Assembly (NCBI GenBank): GCA_963806735.1
Contig: CAWEBE010000049.1
Location: 248,001 to 312,000, forward strand
Source of the DNA: CADEFX01 sp963806735
GTDB lineage: Bacteria > Pseudomonadota > Alphaproteobacteria > Rhizobiales > Hyphomicrobiaceae
Length of the DNA stretch: 64,000 nt
Direction of reading: 5' to 3'
Made by a program: the position numbers and the translations under genes. Of this stretch, positions 7,854 to 15,506 are shown one piece after another; position 1 is the stretch's first letter; each line of letters starts with the position of its first letter. The notes below the pieces were generated by a model, which was given only the letters and a program-made list of their open reading frames with translations, made no database searches and was not told where the DNA came from.

Positions 7854-8183
7854 TTAGAACCTGAACTCCCAGCGGAAATACTCCGGGCCTGTGTCCGGGG
7901 CATTGCGGCCGACGGTTTGCCAGAAGTCAACGGTTGCCCGCCGCAGCGTTTGCGAGCAGCTGCGTACACAGTTGATCCAGGTACCGCGCGGCATCTGCAC
8001 CTGCCACCCCGTGGGGCCGCCGCGCCGCACGGCGCCCGAGACTGTGCCGTTGCCCCATTGGCTCTCGGCCACGACATAGCCGCCGTCTGCGTAGGGGCGG
8101 CCTCTTTGTGCATCCGCCGGTGTCGTGAGCGTTGCGACGGTGCCAGCCACCGCCAGCGCAATGAAAGCAACACGAAGCGTCAT
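7854..8183 (-). CDS. small secreted protein of unknown function
   Basis: A 109-residue protein with a signal peptide (MTLRVAFIALAVAGTVATLT, cleavage near ADAQ). The mature part is rich in Gly, Arg and aromatics and has one Cys pair (INCVRSCSQTL) that could form a disulfide in the periplasm. I do not recognise the family. The start at 8183 is the one that exposes the signal peptide; the ribosome site is weak. Confidence 0.6.
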   Translation of the reverse strand: MTLRVAFIALAVAGTVATLTTPADAQRGRPYADGGYVVAESQWGNGTVSGAVRRGGPTGWQVQMPRGTWINCVRSCSQTLRRATVDFWQTVGRNAPDTGPEYFRWEFRF

Positions 8184-8211
8184 GCTGGTCTCGCTTTGCA
8201 CAATGGCCGCG

Positions 8212-8703
8212 CTAGCTGCGCGACAGGTTGATGTTGACGGCCTTGAGCGCGATGCCATTGGTGAGGATCGACACCGATTGCGTGGCACCGTTGAGCGATA
8301 CGGTCATGGAGCCGGACACCCCGCCGCCTTCGATCGCCAGGCTGACGCGGCTGCTCGAGGCTTGGCCGGTCACACTGCCGCCGGCGTTGAACTGGCGCTC
8401 CTCCCACTTGCCGCTGATCTTGCCACCGGAATAGATCAGGGTGGCGCGCAGCTCGATCTTGTTGCTGGTCGAGGCGCAGCGGATGGCGAGCCCGAGACCC
8501 GCCCCGTCATCCTTGGTCGTGTAGAAGGCCCGGCATTTCAAGCTTTCCGTGCTGCCCCCTTCGAGGCGGATCTGCCCCGCACCAGCCCAGCTGCCGTTGA
8601 GAGATGAGAAGAGATTGTCAGCTGTCGCGGCCGACGGCAGGAGCACGGCAAGGACTGTGCTCAACATCAAGGCACTGCGGCTGAGCACGCGCTGGCGTGA
8701 CAT
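8212..8703 (-). CDS. secreted protein, tandem paralogue 1
   Basis: A 163-residue protein with a signal peptide ending near ATADN. The mature domain has the pattern LNGSWAGAGQIRL, ESLKCRAFY, GLAIRCAST, KIELRAT, SGKWEERQF and GSMTVSLNG, a predicted all-beta fold. The next gene (8821-9315) encodes the same domain with the same spacing, so the two arose by tandem duplication. Two conserved cysteines (LKC, IRC) could pair in the periplasm. No known function. Confidence 0.65.
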   Translation of the reverse strand: MSRQRVLSRSALMLSTVLAVLLPSAATADNLFSSLNGSWAGAGQIRLEGGSTESLKCRAFYTTKDDGAGLGLAIRCASTSNKIELRATLIYSGGKISGKWEERQFNAGGSVTGQASSSRVSLAIEGGGVSGSMTVSLNGATQSVSILTNGIALKAVNINLSRS

Positions 8704-8820
8704 GGCGTCCATCATCCCTTGCACGACCGCGCACGCCCGCACGCTGAGCCCGGCCTATCCCCCCTTCGGATTATGCGATTCAGTAGCATGGTTCGGTCGA
8801 CTCGTCAGCGGGTGGCAGGG

Positions 8821-9315
8821 TCATCTGCGCCGCAACGACACACGAATACCACGCAACGTCGTACCCTGTGTCGCAATAGTCACCGTTTGGCTGCTGCCGC
8901 TGACGGCGACGGCCATGTTTCCGGAGGCTGCCCCTGTGAAGCGCAGCACCACCCGACCACTGTCGGCCCGGCCCGTGGCCTCACCGGACGCACCGAGCGT
9001 GCGCTCCTGCCAGCTCCCCGATACGCGACCGGCCCGGTAGGCCAGATCGCTCCGCAACTCGAAGGCGCTGGATGGGCTGGCACACCGGATTGCGATGCCG
9101 AGACGCTGCCCGGCGCCGGAGCTGCTGTAATTTGCGTTGCAGCGTAGCCGCTCACTCTGGCCGCTTTCGAAAGTAACACGGCCGCCACCCGTCCAGGCAC
9201 CAGCGAGCCCCTCGAAGGGACTAGCGGCCTCAGCAACGGATGCAGTGCCGAGGCCGAGACCCGCGGCCAATGCCGCGGGGCGAACGACGGAAGACAATGC
9301 AGTTTGCCAGCGCAT
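8821..9315 (-). CDS. secreted protein, tandem paralogue 2
   Basis: A 164-residue paralogue of the preceding entry, with a signal peptide ending near SVAEAA. It shares LAGAWTGGGRVTF, SERLRCNANY, RLGIAIRCASPS, FELRSDL, SGSWQERTL and GNMAVAVSG with its neighbour. The Cys pair and the Trp-bracketed strands are kept while many surface positions differ, so both copies appear to be under selection. The start at 9315 is chosen to expose the signal peptide; the ribosome site is poor. Confidence 0.65.
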   Translation of the reverse strand: MRWQTALSSVVRPAALAAGLGLGTASVAEAASPFEGLAGAWTGGGRVTFESGQSERLRCNANYSSSGAGQRLGIAIRCASPSSAFELRSDLAYRAGRVSGSWQERTLGASGEATGRADSGRVVLRFTGAASGNMAVAVSGSSQTVTIATQGTTLRGIRVSLRRR

Positions 9316-9425
9316 GAGTTGGCACCCGAGTTCGTGCGGACAGATACGTAAGTTGGTCCGCGAATGGATCAAGACAAGATGGTGCACGAGTTTGGTGCCA
9401 ACCTGTTGCCGCGCCGGCACGCCGA

Positions 9426-9719
9426 TCAGGTCAGGCGGCCGATGATCCCTTCCATGTCTTTGCTGGAGAAAGCGCGCAGCGTCTGCGTCTTGACGTTGCC
9501 GAGTTTGGCAACGGAGAGGGAGAACGCTGTCATTGTTTCGTCATCGGGTGCTTCCAGCACGGCGACCACGTCGAACTGGCCCAAGGTCCAGTAGGTCTCT
9601 TTCATGTTGGCGCCGGCTTTAGCGGCAAGCTCCTTCACGGCGGCGGCACGTTTGACCGTGTCCTTGATACCGCGAATACCCTGCTCCGTATAAGTGGCCA
9701 AGAGTATGTAGGTCGCCAT
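9426..9719 (-). CDS. GYD domain protein
   Basis: A 97-residue stand-alone GYD-family protein: TYILLATYTEQGIRGIKDT at the N-terminus and YWTLGQFDVVAVLEAPDD in the middle, where the family name motif GxYD has become GQFD. These small ferredoxin-like proteins probably bind a ligand or another protein; the function is unknown. AGGAGG stands 6 nt before the start. Confidence 0.85.
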   Translation of the reverse strand: MATYILLATYTEQGIRGIKDTVKRAAAVKELAAKAGANMKETYWTLGQFDVVAVLEAPDDETMTAFSLSVAKLGNVKTQTLRAFSSKDMEGIIGRLT

Positions 9720-9798
9720 GGGGTTCCTCCTGTACGACCCCCGCCTCCCTCGGCGCGTACTCTACTCCCAATTGGCATGATCCGGGAGGGCCGCCGCA

Positions 9799-10242
9799 TC
9801 AGGCCCTGTCGTCGCCGGATCGTTGTGCTGCGGCATGTGCCAGCAGGCCAAAGAAGGCGCGCACGCGCTCCATGTCGTGGAACTCTTCGAAGTGCACGAT
9901 CTGATCGCCGACGATGAGCCAGACGTGGCGCATGCTGCCCTCGTAGTCGAGCCCCGTGGTCTTGTGGCGATAGTGGAAGTACACCTGGGAATGAAAAGAC
10001 AGGCCCTGGGAGGTTATTTGCTGCGGCTGATAGGCCAGAAAGTCGAAGTCATCGAGGATGGCCTGCAGGCGCTTGGCCAGCTCATCGCGCCCGCGCACCT
10101 CGCCGGCGAAGGGAACAACCTCGGGCGGCAGGTGGATGGTGAACGCCACGTTTTCGGCAAAGCAGGCGAGGGTGGCACCGAGGTCGCGCGCGGCCCAGGC
10201 CGCATAAGCACCTTCGAGCAAGACCTTATTGTCTGCGCGCAT
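9799..10242 (-). CDS. SnoaL/NTF2-like protein
   Basis: A 147-residue NTF2-fold protein: an N-terminal helix pair (LLEGAYAAWAARDLGATLAC, FAENVAF), the LPPEVVPFAGEVRGRDE loop and the strand set HVWLIVGDQIVHFEEFHD. Members include ketosteroid-isomerase-like enzymes and ligand-binding proteins. The start at 10242 follows GGGAGGGAG; a longer frame upstream has no support. Confidence 0.8.
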   Translation of the reverse strand: MRADNKVLLEGAYAAWAARDLGATLACFAENVAFTIHLPPEVVPFAGEVRGRDELAKRLQAILDDFDFLAYQPQQITSQGLSFHSQVYFHYRHKTTGLDYEGSMRHVWLIVGDQIVHFEEFHDMERVRAFFGLLAHAAAQRSGDDRA

Positions 10243-10440
10243 ACGCTCCCTCCCGGCTGCATGATAGGGCAGGCTGTTCGCCTGTCTTGCGTCGTTCGCG
10301 GCGGGTAACGGCCATGTACCGCCATTTCCGTCTGCTGAGGAGCCTGCGACGTTGGGGCTCGCCTCTGCCTTGGGTGTGCCCATTAGGCAAGGCATGCTGG
10401 ACGACGCGAACCCGACCACTTGCCTCGCATCGGAGCACGC

Positions 10441-11007
10441 ATGCGCCCCCCATTCCTCAGTCTCCTCACGCTCGTTGCCGTGCTCTTGCCGCCACCCGCC
10501 ATCGGTCAGACGATCGGGGACCTCCCGCCCCGCAAGCCAGGGCAATGGGAGATCCGCATGGTCACCGAGAAGCCAGGCGGCGTGCCCGAGGTGTCCACGC
10601 AAGTGTGCATAGACGCGTCAACCGATCGTGAAATCATGGAATTCGGCCTGCGCATGTCGAAGAAAACATGCGCGAAGTACGTGATGAAACGAGAGAGCAA
10701 GGGCTTCGTGATCGATGCGGAATGCGCGTTCGGGCCGGTGAAAAGCGTGACCCGAACGACCATTTCCGGCGATTTTCAGTCGAGCTACGCGATGCGGATA
10801 GAGGGCACGACCGAGGGCGGCTTCAAAGGCAGCGACGGCAAGAAAGGCCCGCAACCGACGCTGATGCTGCACACGGCGCGCTGGGCTGGCGCGGCATGCG
10901 CGGGGGGTATGAAGCCCGGCGACATGACCATGCCGGGCGGCGTCAAGCTCAACGTCAAGCAGCTCAGGAAGCTGCAGGACATTCTGCCCAAGCTGAAGGT
11001 GCAGTGA
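10441..11007 (+). CDS. DUF3617 family secreted protein
   Basis: A 188-residue protein with a signal peptide (LSLLTLVAVLLPPPAIG). The mature part begins RKPGQWEIRMVTEKPG and has paired cysteines (VCIDAST, KTCAKYV, AECAFG, ACAGGMKPGDM), the usual signature of DUF3617 proteins of the periplasm, whose role is unknown. GGAG stands 5 nt before the ATG at 10441. Confidence 0.8.
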   Translation: MRPPFLSLLTLVAVLLPPPAIGQTIGDLPPRKPGQWEIRMVTEKPGGVPEVSTQVCIDASTDREIMEFGLRMSKKTCAKYVMKRESKGFVIDAECAFGPVKSVTRTTISGDFQSSYAMRIEGTTEGGFKGSDGKKGPQPTLMLHTARWAGAACAGGMKPGDMTMPGGVKLNVKQLRKLQDILPKLKVQ

Positions 11008-11093
11008 GGCGATTGCGTTCCCGGCCGCGGCTGCAAATAAAAACATTATATTTCAATTCGTTATAAAATTTATGACGCGATCGGCTCGGAGCC

Positions 11094-11120
11094 TGTCGAT
11101 TTGGCGGCTCGCCATTCGAT
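11094..11120 (+). promoter_or_regulatory. candidate ECF42-type promoter
   Basis: TGTCGA at 11094-11099 and CGAT at 11117-11120 are separated by 17 bases and stand 59 bases before the first YCII gene. As I recall, ECF42 sigma factors use TGTCGA at -35 and CGA(T/C) at -10 in front of DGPF genes; the sequence and spacing fit. The sigma factor itself is the last gene of this cluster, so the promoter may be part of a positive loop. Confidence 0.5.
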
Positions 11121-11178
11121 GTGAGGATAGAGCGGCGATGCCAGCCGCTCCCGAACGCACAACCGACAGGAGAGAAAC

Positions 11179-11610
11179 ATGCGTTTCATGGTGATGGTCA
11201 AGGCCACCAAGGACTCCGAAGCCGGCGTGATGCCGTCGGAGGAAGGGCTCGCCGCCATGGCGAGGTTCAACGAGGAGATGGTGAAGGCCGGCGTGATGCT
11301 GGATGGCAACGGGCTGCAGGCGAGCTCGAAGGGCGCGCGCGTCCGCTTCGCCGCGGGCAAGCTGGGTGAGACCGGCAACAAGCGCACCGTCATCGACGGC
11401 CCCTTCGCCGAGACCAAGGAGCTGGTCGCCGGCTACTGGATCATCCAGGTGAAGTCGAAGGCGGAAGCGATCGAGTGGATCAAGCGCTGCCCCAACCCGC
11501 ACAACGAGGAGAGCGAGATCGAGATCCGCCAGCTCTTCGAGTTGGAGGACTTCGGCGCCAGCGAGGCGGTCGAGCATCACCGCAGGCTCGGCGAGCAAAT
11601 CAAGAAGTAA
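11179..11610 (+). CDS. YCII/DGPF domain protein 1
   Basis: A 143-residue protein of the YCII-related family with the signature IDGPFAETKELVAGYW (DGPF) in the centre. These ferredoxin-like proteins are regularly encoded beside ECF42-type sigma factors and are thought to be their partners or targets. GGAGAGAAAC stands just before the start. A second YCII gene follows at 11782 and the sigma factor at 13493. Confidence 0.9.
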   Translation: MRFMVMVKATKDSEAGVMPSEEGLAAMARFNEEMVKAGVMLDGNGLQASSKGARVRFAAGKLGETGNKRTVIDGPFAETKELVAGYWIIQVKSKAEAIEWIKRCPNPHNEESEIEIRQLFELEDFGASEAVEHHRRLGEQIKK

Positions 11611-11670
11611 CTGCAAAACCGGTCGGTTTTAGTCTCACACCTCAAGGGAAGGCGAAACCGAGTTTGATCT

Positions 11671-11692
11671 GTCGAACGCATGGGCGTTCGAC
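11671..11692. promoter_or_regulatory. 22-bp palindrome between the two YCII genes
   Basis: GTCGAACGC, four bases, then GCGTTCGAC: 9-bp perfect arms in the gap between the YCII genes. It could be an operator or a hairpin between the genes. The left arm also forms TGTCGA with the base before it, but no -10 element lies at the right distance. Confidence 0.4.
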
Positions 11693-11781
11693 GTGACGCT
11701 GCAGGCGGCATTCGGCCGAAACAGCGGGTGCCGCTACACATCCACAATCCCACATCTCAAATCCATGAAGGAGCAATCACG

Positions 11782-12141
11782 ATGAAAATCCTGGGCATGT
11801 TGAGAGCCGACGCCGCGTCCGAAGCCGGTGCACCGCCGAGCATGGAGCTCATGCAGCGCATGGGCGTGTTCATCGAGGAAGTGATGAAAGCCGGTGTGCT
11901 GGTCTCCACCGATGGGCTGACGCCGAGCGCGCAGGGCAAGCGGGTACGTCTCTCCGGCGGCAAGGTCACGATCATCGATGGGCCGTTTACGGAGTCCAAG
12001 GAGCTGGTCGCCTCCTATGCGTTGTTCGAGGTGAAGTCCATGGACGAGGCCATTCATTGGACCAAGCGCTTCCTCGAGGTGCTGGGCCAGGGCGAATGCG
12101 AGCTGCGTCCGATCTTCGATCCTACCGGCTTCGCAAAATAG
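11782..12141 (+). CDS. YCII/DGPF domain protein 2
   Basis: A 119-residue YCII-family protein with IDGPFTESKELVASYALFEV. It is a diverged paralogue of the gene before it (same MKAGVL, DGL and DGPF landmarks) but lacks the C-terminal extension of the first copy. GAAGGAG stands 8 nt before the ATG at 11782. Confidence 0.9.
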   Translation: MKILGMLRADAASEAGAPPSMELMQRMGVFIEEVMKAGVLVSTDGLTPSAQGKRVRLSGGKVTIIDGPFTESKELVASYALFEVKSMDEAIHWTKRFLEVLGQGECELRPIFDPTGFAK

Positions 12142-12219
12142 CTTCTACTTTGCGGCAGCGCCGCGCTGAGCCGCGTGGCGCCGCCGGAGTCCGCCAACGC
12201 TCTCGGAAAGAGGACTGTC

Positions 12220-12864
12220 ATGAGCAAGCTTCGCGTTCACAACTTCGCCATATCCCTGGACGGCTACGGCGCCGGCCCCAAGCAGGATCGCGACGATCCT
12301 CTCGGTGTCGGCGGCGAAGCGCTGCACACATGGTTTGTCGCCACCCGAACGTTTCAGCAGATGGCCGGAAAGGAGGGTGGCACGACGGGCATCGATGACG
12401 ACTTCGCGGCGCGCACGTTCACTAACATCGGAGCGGTGATCATGGGACGCAACATGTTCGGGCCGGTCCGCGGACCTTGGCCCGACGACAGCTGGAAGGG
12501 GTGGTGGGGCAACAACCCGCCCTACCACGCCCCTGTCTTCGTGCTCACGAACCACCCCCGGGCATCGGTCGTCATGGACGGCGGCACCACCTTCCACTTC
12601 GTCACCCAGGGTATTCACGCTGCCCTGCAACGCGCCACCGAAGCTGCCAACGGTAAAGACATCCAGCTTATGGGCGGCGCCTCTACGATCCGGCAATACC
12701 TCAGTGCGGGACTGATCGACGAGATGCATTTTGCCATTGCCCCGATCCTGCTCGGCTCCGGGGAACACCTTCTTACTGGCATCGACACCCCAAAGCTTGG
12801 CTATCGGTGCACCGAGCACGTGCCCACCGACGCGGCAACACATATCGTCCTTGCCAAGGGCTGA
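12220..12864 (+). CDS. dihydrofolate-reductase-like protein (RibD C-terminal fold)
   Basis: A 214-residue protein of the RibD-C/DHFR-like family: AISLDGYGAGP at the start, GAVIMGRNMF in the middle and IQLMGGASTIRQYLSAGLIDEMHFAIAPILLGSGEHLL at intervals toward the end. Such proteins are presumed NADPH-dependent reductases; the substrate is unknown and there are no riboflavin genes nearby. AGAGGA stands before the start at 12220. Confidence 0.85.
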   Translation: MSKLRVHNFAISLDGYGAGPKQDRDDPLGVGGEALHTWFVATRTFQQMAGKEGGTTGIDDDFAARTFTNIGAVIMGRNMFGPVRGPWPDDSWKGWWGNNPPYHAPVFVLTNHPRASVVMDGGTTFHFVTQGIHAALQRATEAANGKDIQLMGGASTIRQYLSAGLIDEMHFAIAPILLGSGEHLLTGIDTPKLGYRCTEHVPTDAATHIVLAKG

Positions 12865-12943
12865 TGACGCTGGCGGCGGACGCATGGACGGAACCATCGC
12901 GGATCATCGGTGTTGTCCGAGCGGTCCCACCGTGGAGGTTCCG

Positions 12944-13426
12944 ATGAAAACCCTTGCCGACGCTTTCGAGCACACCCTGCAAGACGTCTACTTTGCCGAG
13001 AACGCCATTGCCAAGGCGCTGCCGAAGGTCATCGACGCGGTCAGCAATGGTGACCTCAAGTCCGCCCTCAAGGACCACCTGACCGAAACCAAGGGACAGG
13101 TCAAGACGCTGGAGGCTGTATTCAAGTCCATCGGTAAGAAGGCGTCGGGAGAGAAGTGTGACGCCATCGAAGGACTGATCAAGGAAACCGAAGGCGTCAT
13201 TGAAGAGGGTGAAGGCTCGGTCGCCAAGCATGCCGCGATTATCGGCTGCTGCCAGGCCGTCGAGCACTACGAGATCGCCCGCTACGGCACGCTCCGCGAG
13301 TGGGCGAAGGCTCTGGGCAAGACCGAGGCGCACGACCTGCTGTCCGAAATTCTCGACCAGGAGAAGGCGGCCAACCACAAGCTCACCCACATCGCCGTTA
13401 CAACCATCAACAGGTCTGGAAAATAG
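12944..13426 (+). CDS. DUF892 ferritin-like protein (YciE type)
   Basis: A 160-residue four-helix protein with LADAFEHTLQDVYFAENAI at the N-terminus and HYEIARYGTLREWAKALG later, both hallmarks of DUF892/YciE. Glu and His at ferritin-like positions (ENAI, EHYE) suggest a di-metal site. These proteins are often stress induced. GGAGGTTCCG before the start gives a strong ribosome site. Confidence 0.88.
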   Translation: MKTLADAFEHTLQDVYFAENAIAKALPKVIDAVSNGDLKSALKDHLTETKGQVKTLEAVFKSIGKKASGEKCDAIEGLIKETEGVIEEGEGSVAKHAAIIGCCQAVEHYEIARYGTLREWAKALGKTEAHDLLSEILDQEKAANHKLTHIAVTTINRSGK

Positions 13427-13492
13427 TAGAGGCGCGCTGCGGCGCCGCAGGCAGGTTGCGTCCGCATGCCGTTGGTGGTGGTATCCGCCGCC

Positions 13493-14758
13493 ATGGCGGC
13501 GTCCGATACACATCAAGCGATCGAGGCGGTATTCCGCATCGAGCAGGCGAGGCTGATTGCCTCCCTGACGCGCGTCGTGCGCGACGTCGGGCTCGCCGAG
13601 GAGCTGGCGCAGGACGCGCTGATCGCTGCGCTCGAGCAGTGGCCCAAATCCGGAATTCCGAACAAGCCCGGCGCCTGGCTGATGGCGGCGGCAAAAAATC
13701 GCGCCATCGACCGGCTGCGCCGCGCCAAGCTGATGCAACGCAAGCACGAGGAGATCGGCCGGGAGCTGGAGGCTGAGGGTGAGGGCGCGGCGCCCGATCT
13801 CGATGCAGCCCTCGACGACGATATCGGCGACGATCTGCTGCGTTTGATTTTCACGGCCTGTCATCCGGTGTTGGCCACCGAGGCGCGCGTGGCGCTGACG
13901 CTGCGGTTGATCGGCGGGCTGACGACGGACGAGATCGCGCGCGCGTTCCTGGTGCCGGAGCCGACGGTGGCGCAGCGCATCGTGCGCGCCAAGCGCACGC
14001 TGGCCGAGAAGCAGGTGGCCTACGAGGTGCCGCGCGGCGAGGAGCTTGGGACACGTCTCGCCTCCGTGCTGGAGGTCATCTACCTCATTTTCAATGAAGG
14101 CTACTCGGCGACGGCCGGCGACGACTGGGTGCGGCCGCAGCTCTGCGAGGAGGCGCTGCGCCTCGGGCGCATCCTGGCCGAGCTGGCGCCCAAGGAGCGT
14201 GAGGTGCACGGCCTGGTGGCGTTGATGGAGATCCAGGCGTCGCGTCTCGGCGCGCGCACCAGCCCGACCGGCGAGCCGATCCTGCTGCTCGATCAGAACC
14301 GCGCGCGCTGGGACCAGCTGCTGATCCGGCGCGGACTGACGGCACTCGATCGTGCGGCGGGTCTCGAGGGGCCGCCTGGCCCCTATCTTCTGCAAGCGGC
14401 GATCGCGGCCTGCCATGCGCGCGCCCGCACGGCGGATGAGACGGACTGGGCACAGATCGTCGGGCTCTACGGCGCGTTGACGCGGCTCACGCCGTCGCCG
14501 GTGGTGGAGCTCAATCGCGCGGTGGCGCTGGCCATGCACATGGGACCGGCCGCAGGGCTCGAGATCGTCGACGCTCTGACGGCGGAGCCGGCACTCAAGA
14601 CCTATCATCTGCTGCCAAGCGTGCGCGGCGATCTCTTGAAGAAGCTCGGCCGCTTCGCGGAGGCCCGCGCCGAGTTTGAGCGCGCCGCCTCCCTGACGCG
14701 CAATGAGCGGGAGCGCAAGCTGCTTCTGGACCGCGCAGCGACGTGCGCGGCGTCATAG
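13493..14758 (+). CDS. ECF sigma factor of the ECF42 type with TPR-like C-terminus
   Basis: A 421-residue sigma factor, about twice the usual ECF length. Region 2 (LAEELAQDALIAALEQWP, KPGAWLMAAAKNRAIDRLRR) is followed by region 4 (LTTDEIARAFLVPEPTVAQR), the DUF6596 signature VIYLIFNEGYSAT, and an alpha-helical repeat region to the end. This is the layout of ECF42 factors, which lack an anti-sigma partner and depend on their C-terminal extension. The preceding YCII genes are the expected neighbours. The start is uncertain: 13466 is also open. The stop overlaps the facing gene by 6 nt. Confidence 0.9.
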   Translation: MAASDTHQAIEAVFRIEQARLIASLTRVVRDVGLAEELAQDALIAALEQWPKSGIPNKPGAWLMAAAKNRAIDRLRRAKLMQRKHEEIGRELEAEGEGAAPDLDAALDDDIGDDLLRLIFTACHPVLATEARVALTLRLIGGLTTDEIARAFLVPEPTVAQRIVRAKRTLAEKQVAYEVPRGEELGTRLASVLEVIYLIFNEGYSATAGDDWVRPQLCEEALRLGRILAELAPKEREVHGLVALMEIQASRLGARTSPTGEPILLLDQNRARWDQLLIRRGLTALDRAAGLEGPPGPYLLQAAIAACHARARTADETDWAQIVGLYGALTRLTPSPVVELNRAVALAMHMGPAAGLEIVDALTAEPALKTYHLLPSVRGDLLKKLGRFAEARAEFERAASLTRNERERKLLLDRAATCAAS

Positions 14759-15424
14759 AAGCGGGCGGATGGCGAAGGGAAAGATGTACGTGTTCACCAG
14801 CGCGGTGAGCACGAGCGCCACGAGCAGGAGCACGGCACTGATCCAGATCCTGGCACCGTAGGCCTTCGCCCACCAATACGTCACGACTGCATAAAAGAAC
14901 GGGTAGACTACGAAGAACGCGATCTGCGCGAAGCGCACCAGCGGGGCATCCAGCGCCTGCACCTGCTGCGGTGTCAGCGCCGGCTGGGCCAAAGGGTCGA
15001 AAAAGGGTTGAGGTCCGATGATGAGATAGGCCGGCAGCATGACGGTCATGAAGAAAGGGAAGTAGATCCCATTGATGTAGGAGCCGAGGATCAGGGTCGT
15101 CGCGACCGGACGGCGGTAGCCGACAATGAGAAAGGCCGCGTGATACAGGAGGCCGACAACCAGTAGACGCAGCAGCACGATGACGCCGAACATCAACTCG
15201 CCGATCGCAAATCCGTGCCGGTTCAACGCCGGCGAGATGATGAGGTAGGCGAACGCGATGCCAGCGCCGATGAATTTGAGGGCGCGCCGCATCTCGTCCG
15301 GATCATCGAACGCAAGCGTGTGCACGAAGCCGAACGGGTGTCGGGCGATGCGACCGAGCGCCGAGACAAAATCAAGTGCCGTGTCGATCAGACCGCCGAC
15401 AACGGGAATATCGCGCGCGTGCAT
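14753..15424 (-). CDS. Yip1-like membrane protein
   Basis: A 223-residue protein with a cytoplasmic N-terminal segment (LGRIARHPFGFVHTLAFDDP) and about five membrane segments, in the pattern of the Yip1/DUF1282 group of bacterial membrane proteins without known function. GGAGGGGG stands 5 nt before the start at 15424. It converges on the sigma-factor gene with a 6-nt tail overlap. Confidence 0.65.
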   Translation of the reverse strand: MHARDIPVVGGLIDTALDFVSALGRIARHPFGFVHTLAFDDPDEMRRALKFIGAGIAFAYLIISPALNRHGFAIGELMFGVIVLLRLLVVGLLYHAAFLIVGYRRPVATTLILGSYINGIYFPFFMTVMLPAYLIIGPQPFFDPLAQPALTPQQVQALDAPLVRFAQIAFFVVYPFFYAVVTYWWAKAYGARIWISAVLLLVALVLTALVNTYIFPFAIRPLL

Positions 15425-15506
15425 CGGCCCCCCTCCACCAGAACGCGGGAGCGGAGCATGGCGGGCGGGGATGGGCATGGCAAGTGTGGCCGCCGAACAA
15501 TAGCTA

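Noticed and set aside
11670..11692. A second ECF42 promoter in front of YCII gene 2
   Set aside because: TGTCGA is present but the nearest CGA(T/C) is at 13 bases, too close; the sequence is better explained as a palindrome.
12773..14608. A 611-codon frame antisense to the sigma-factor operon
   Set aside because: His/Arg/Leu-rich shadow across DUF892 and ECF42 genes, whose families are certain.
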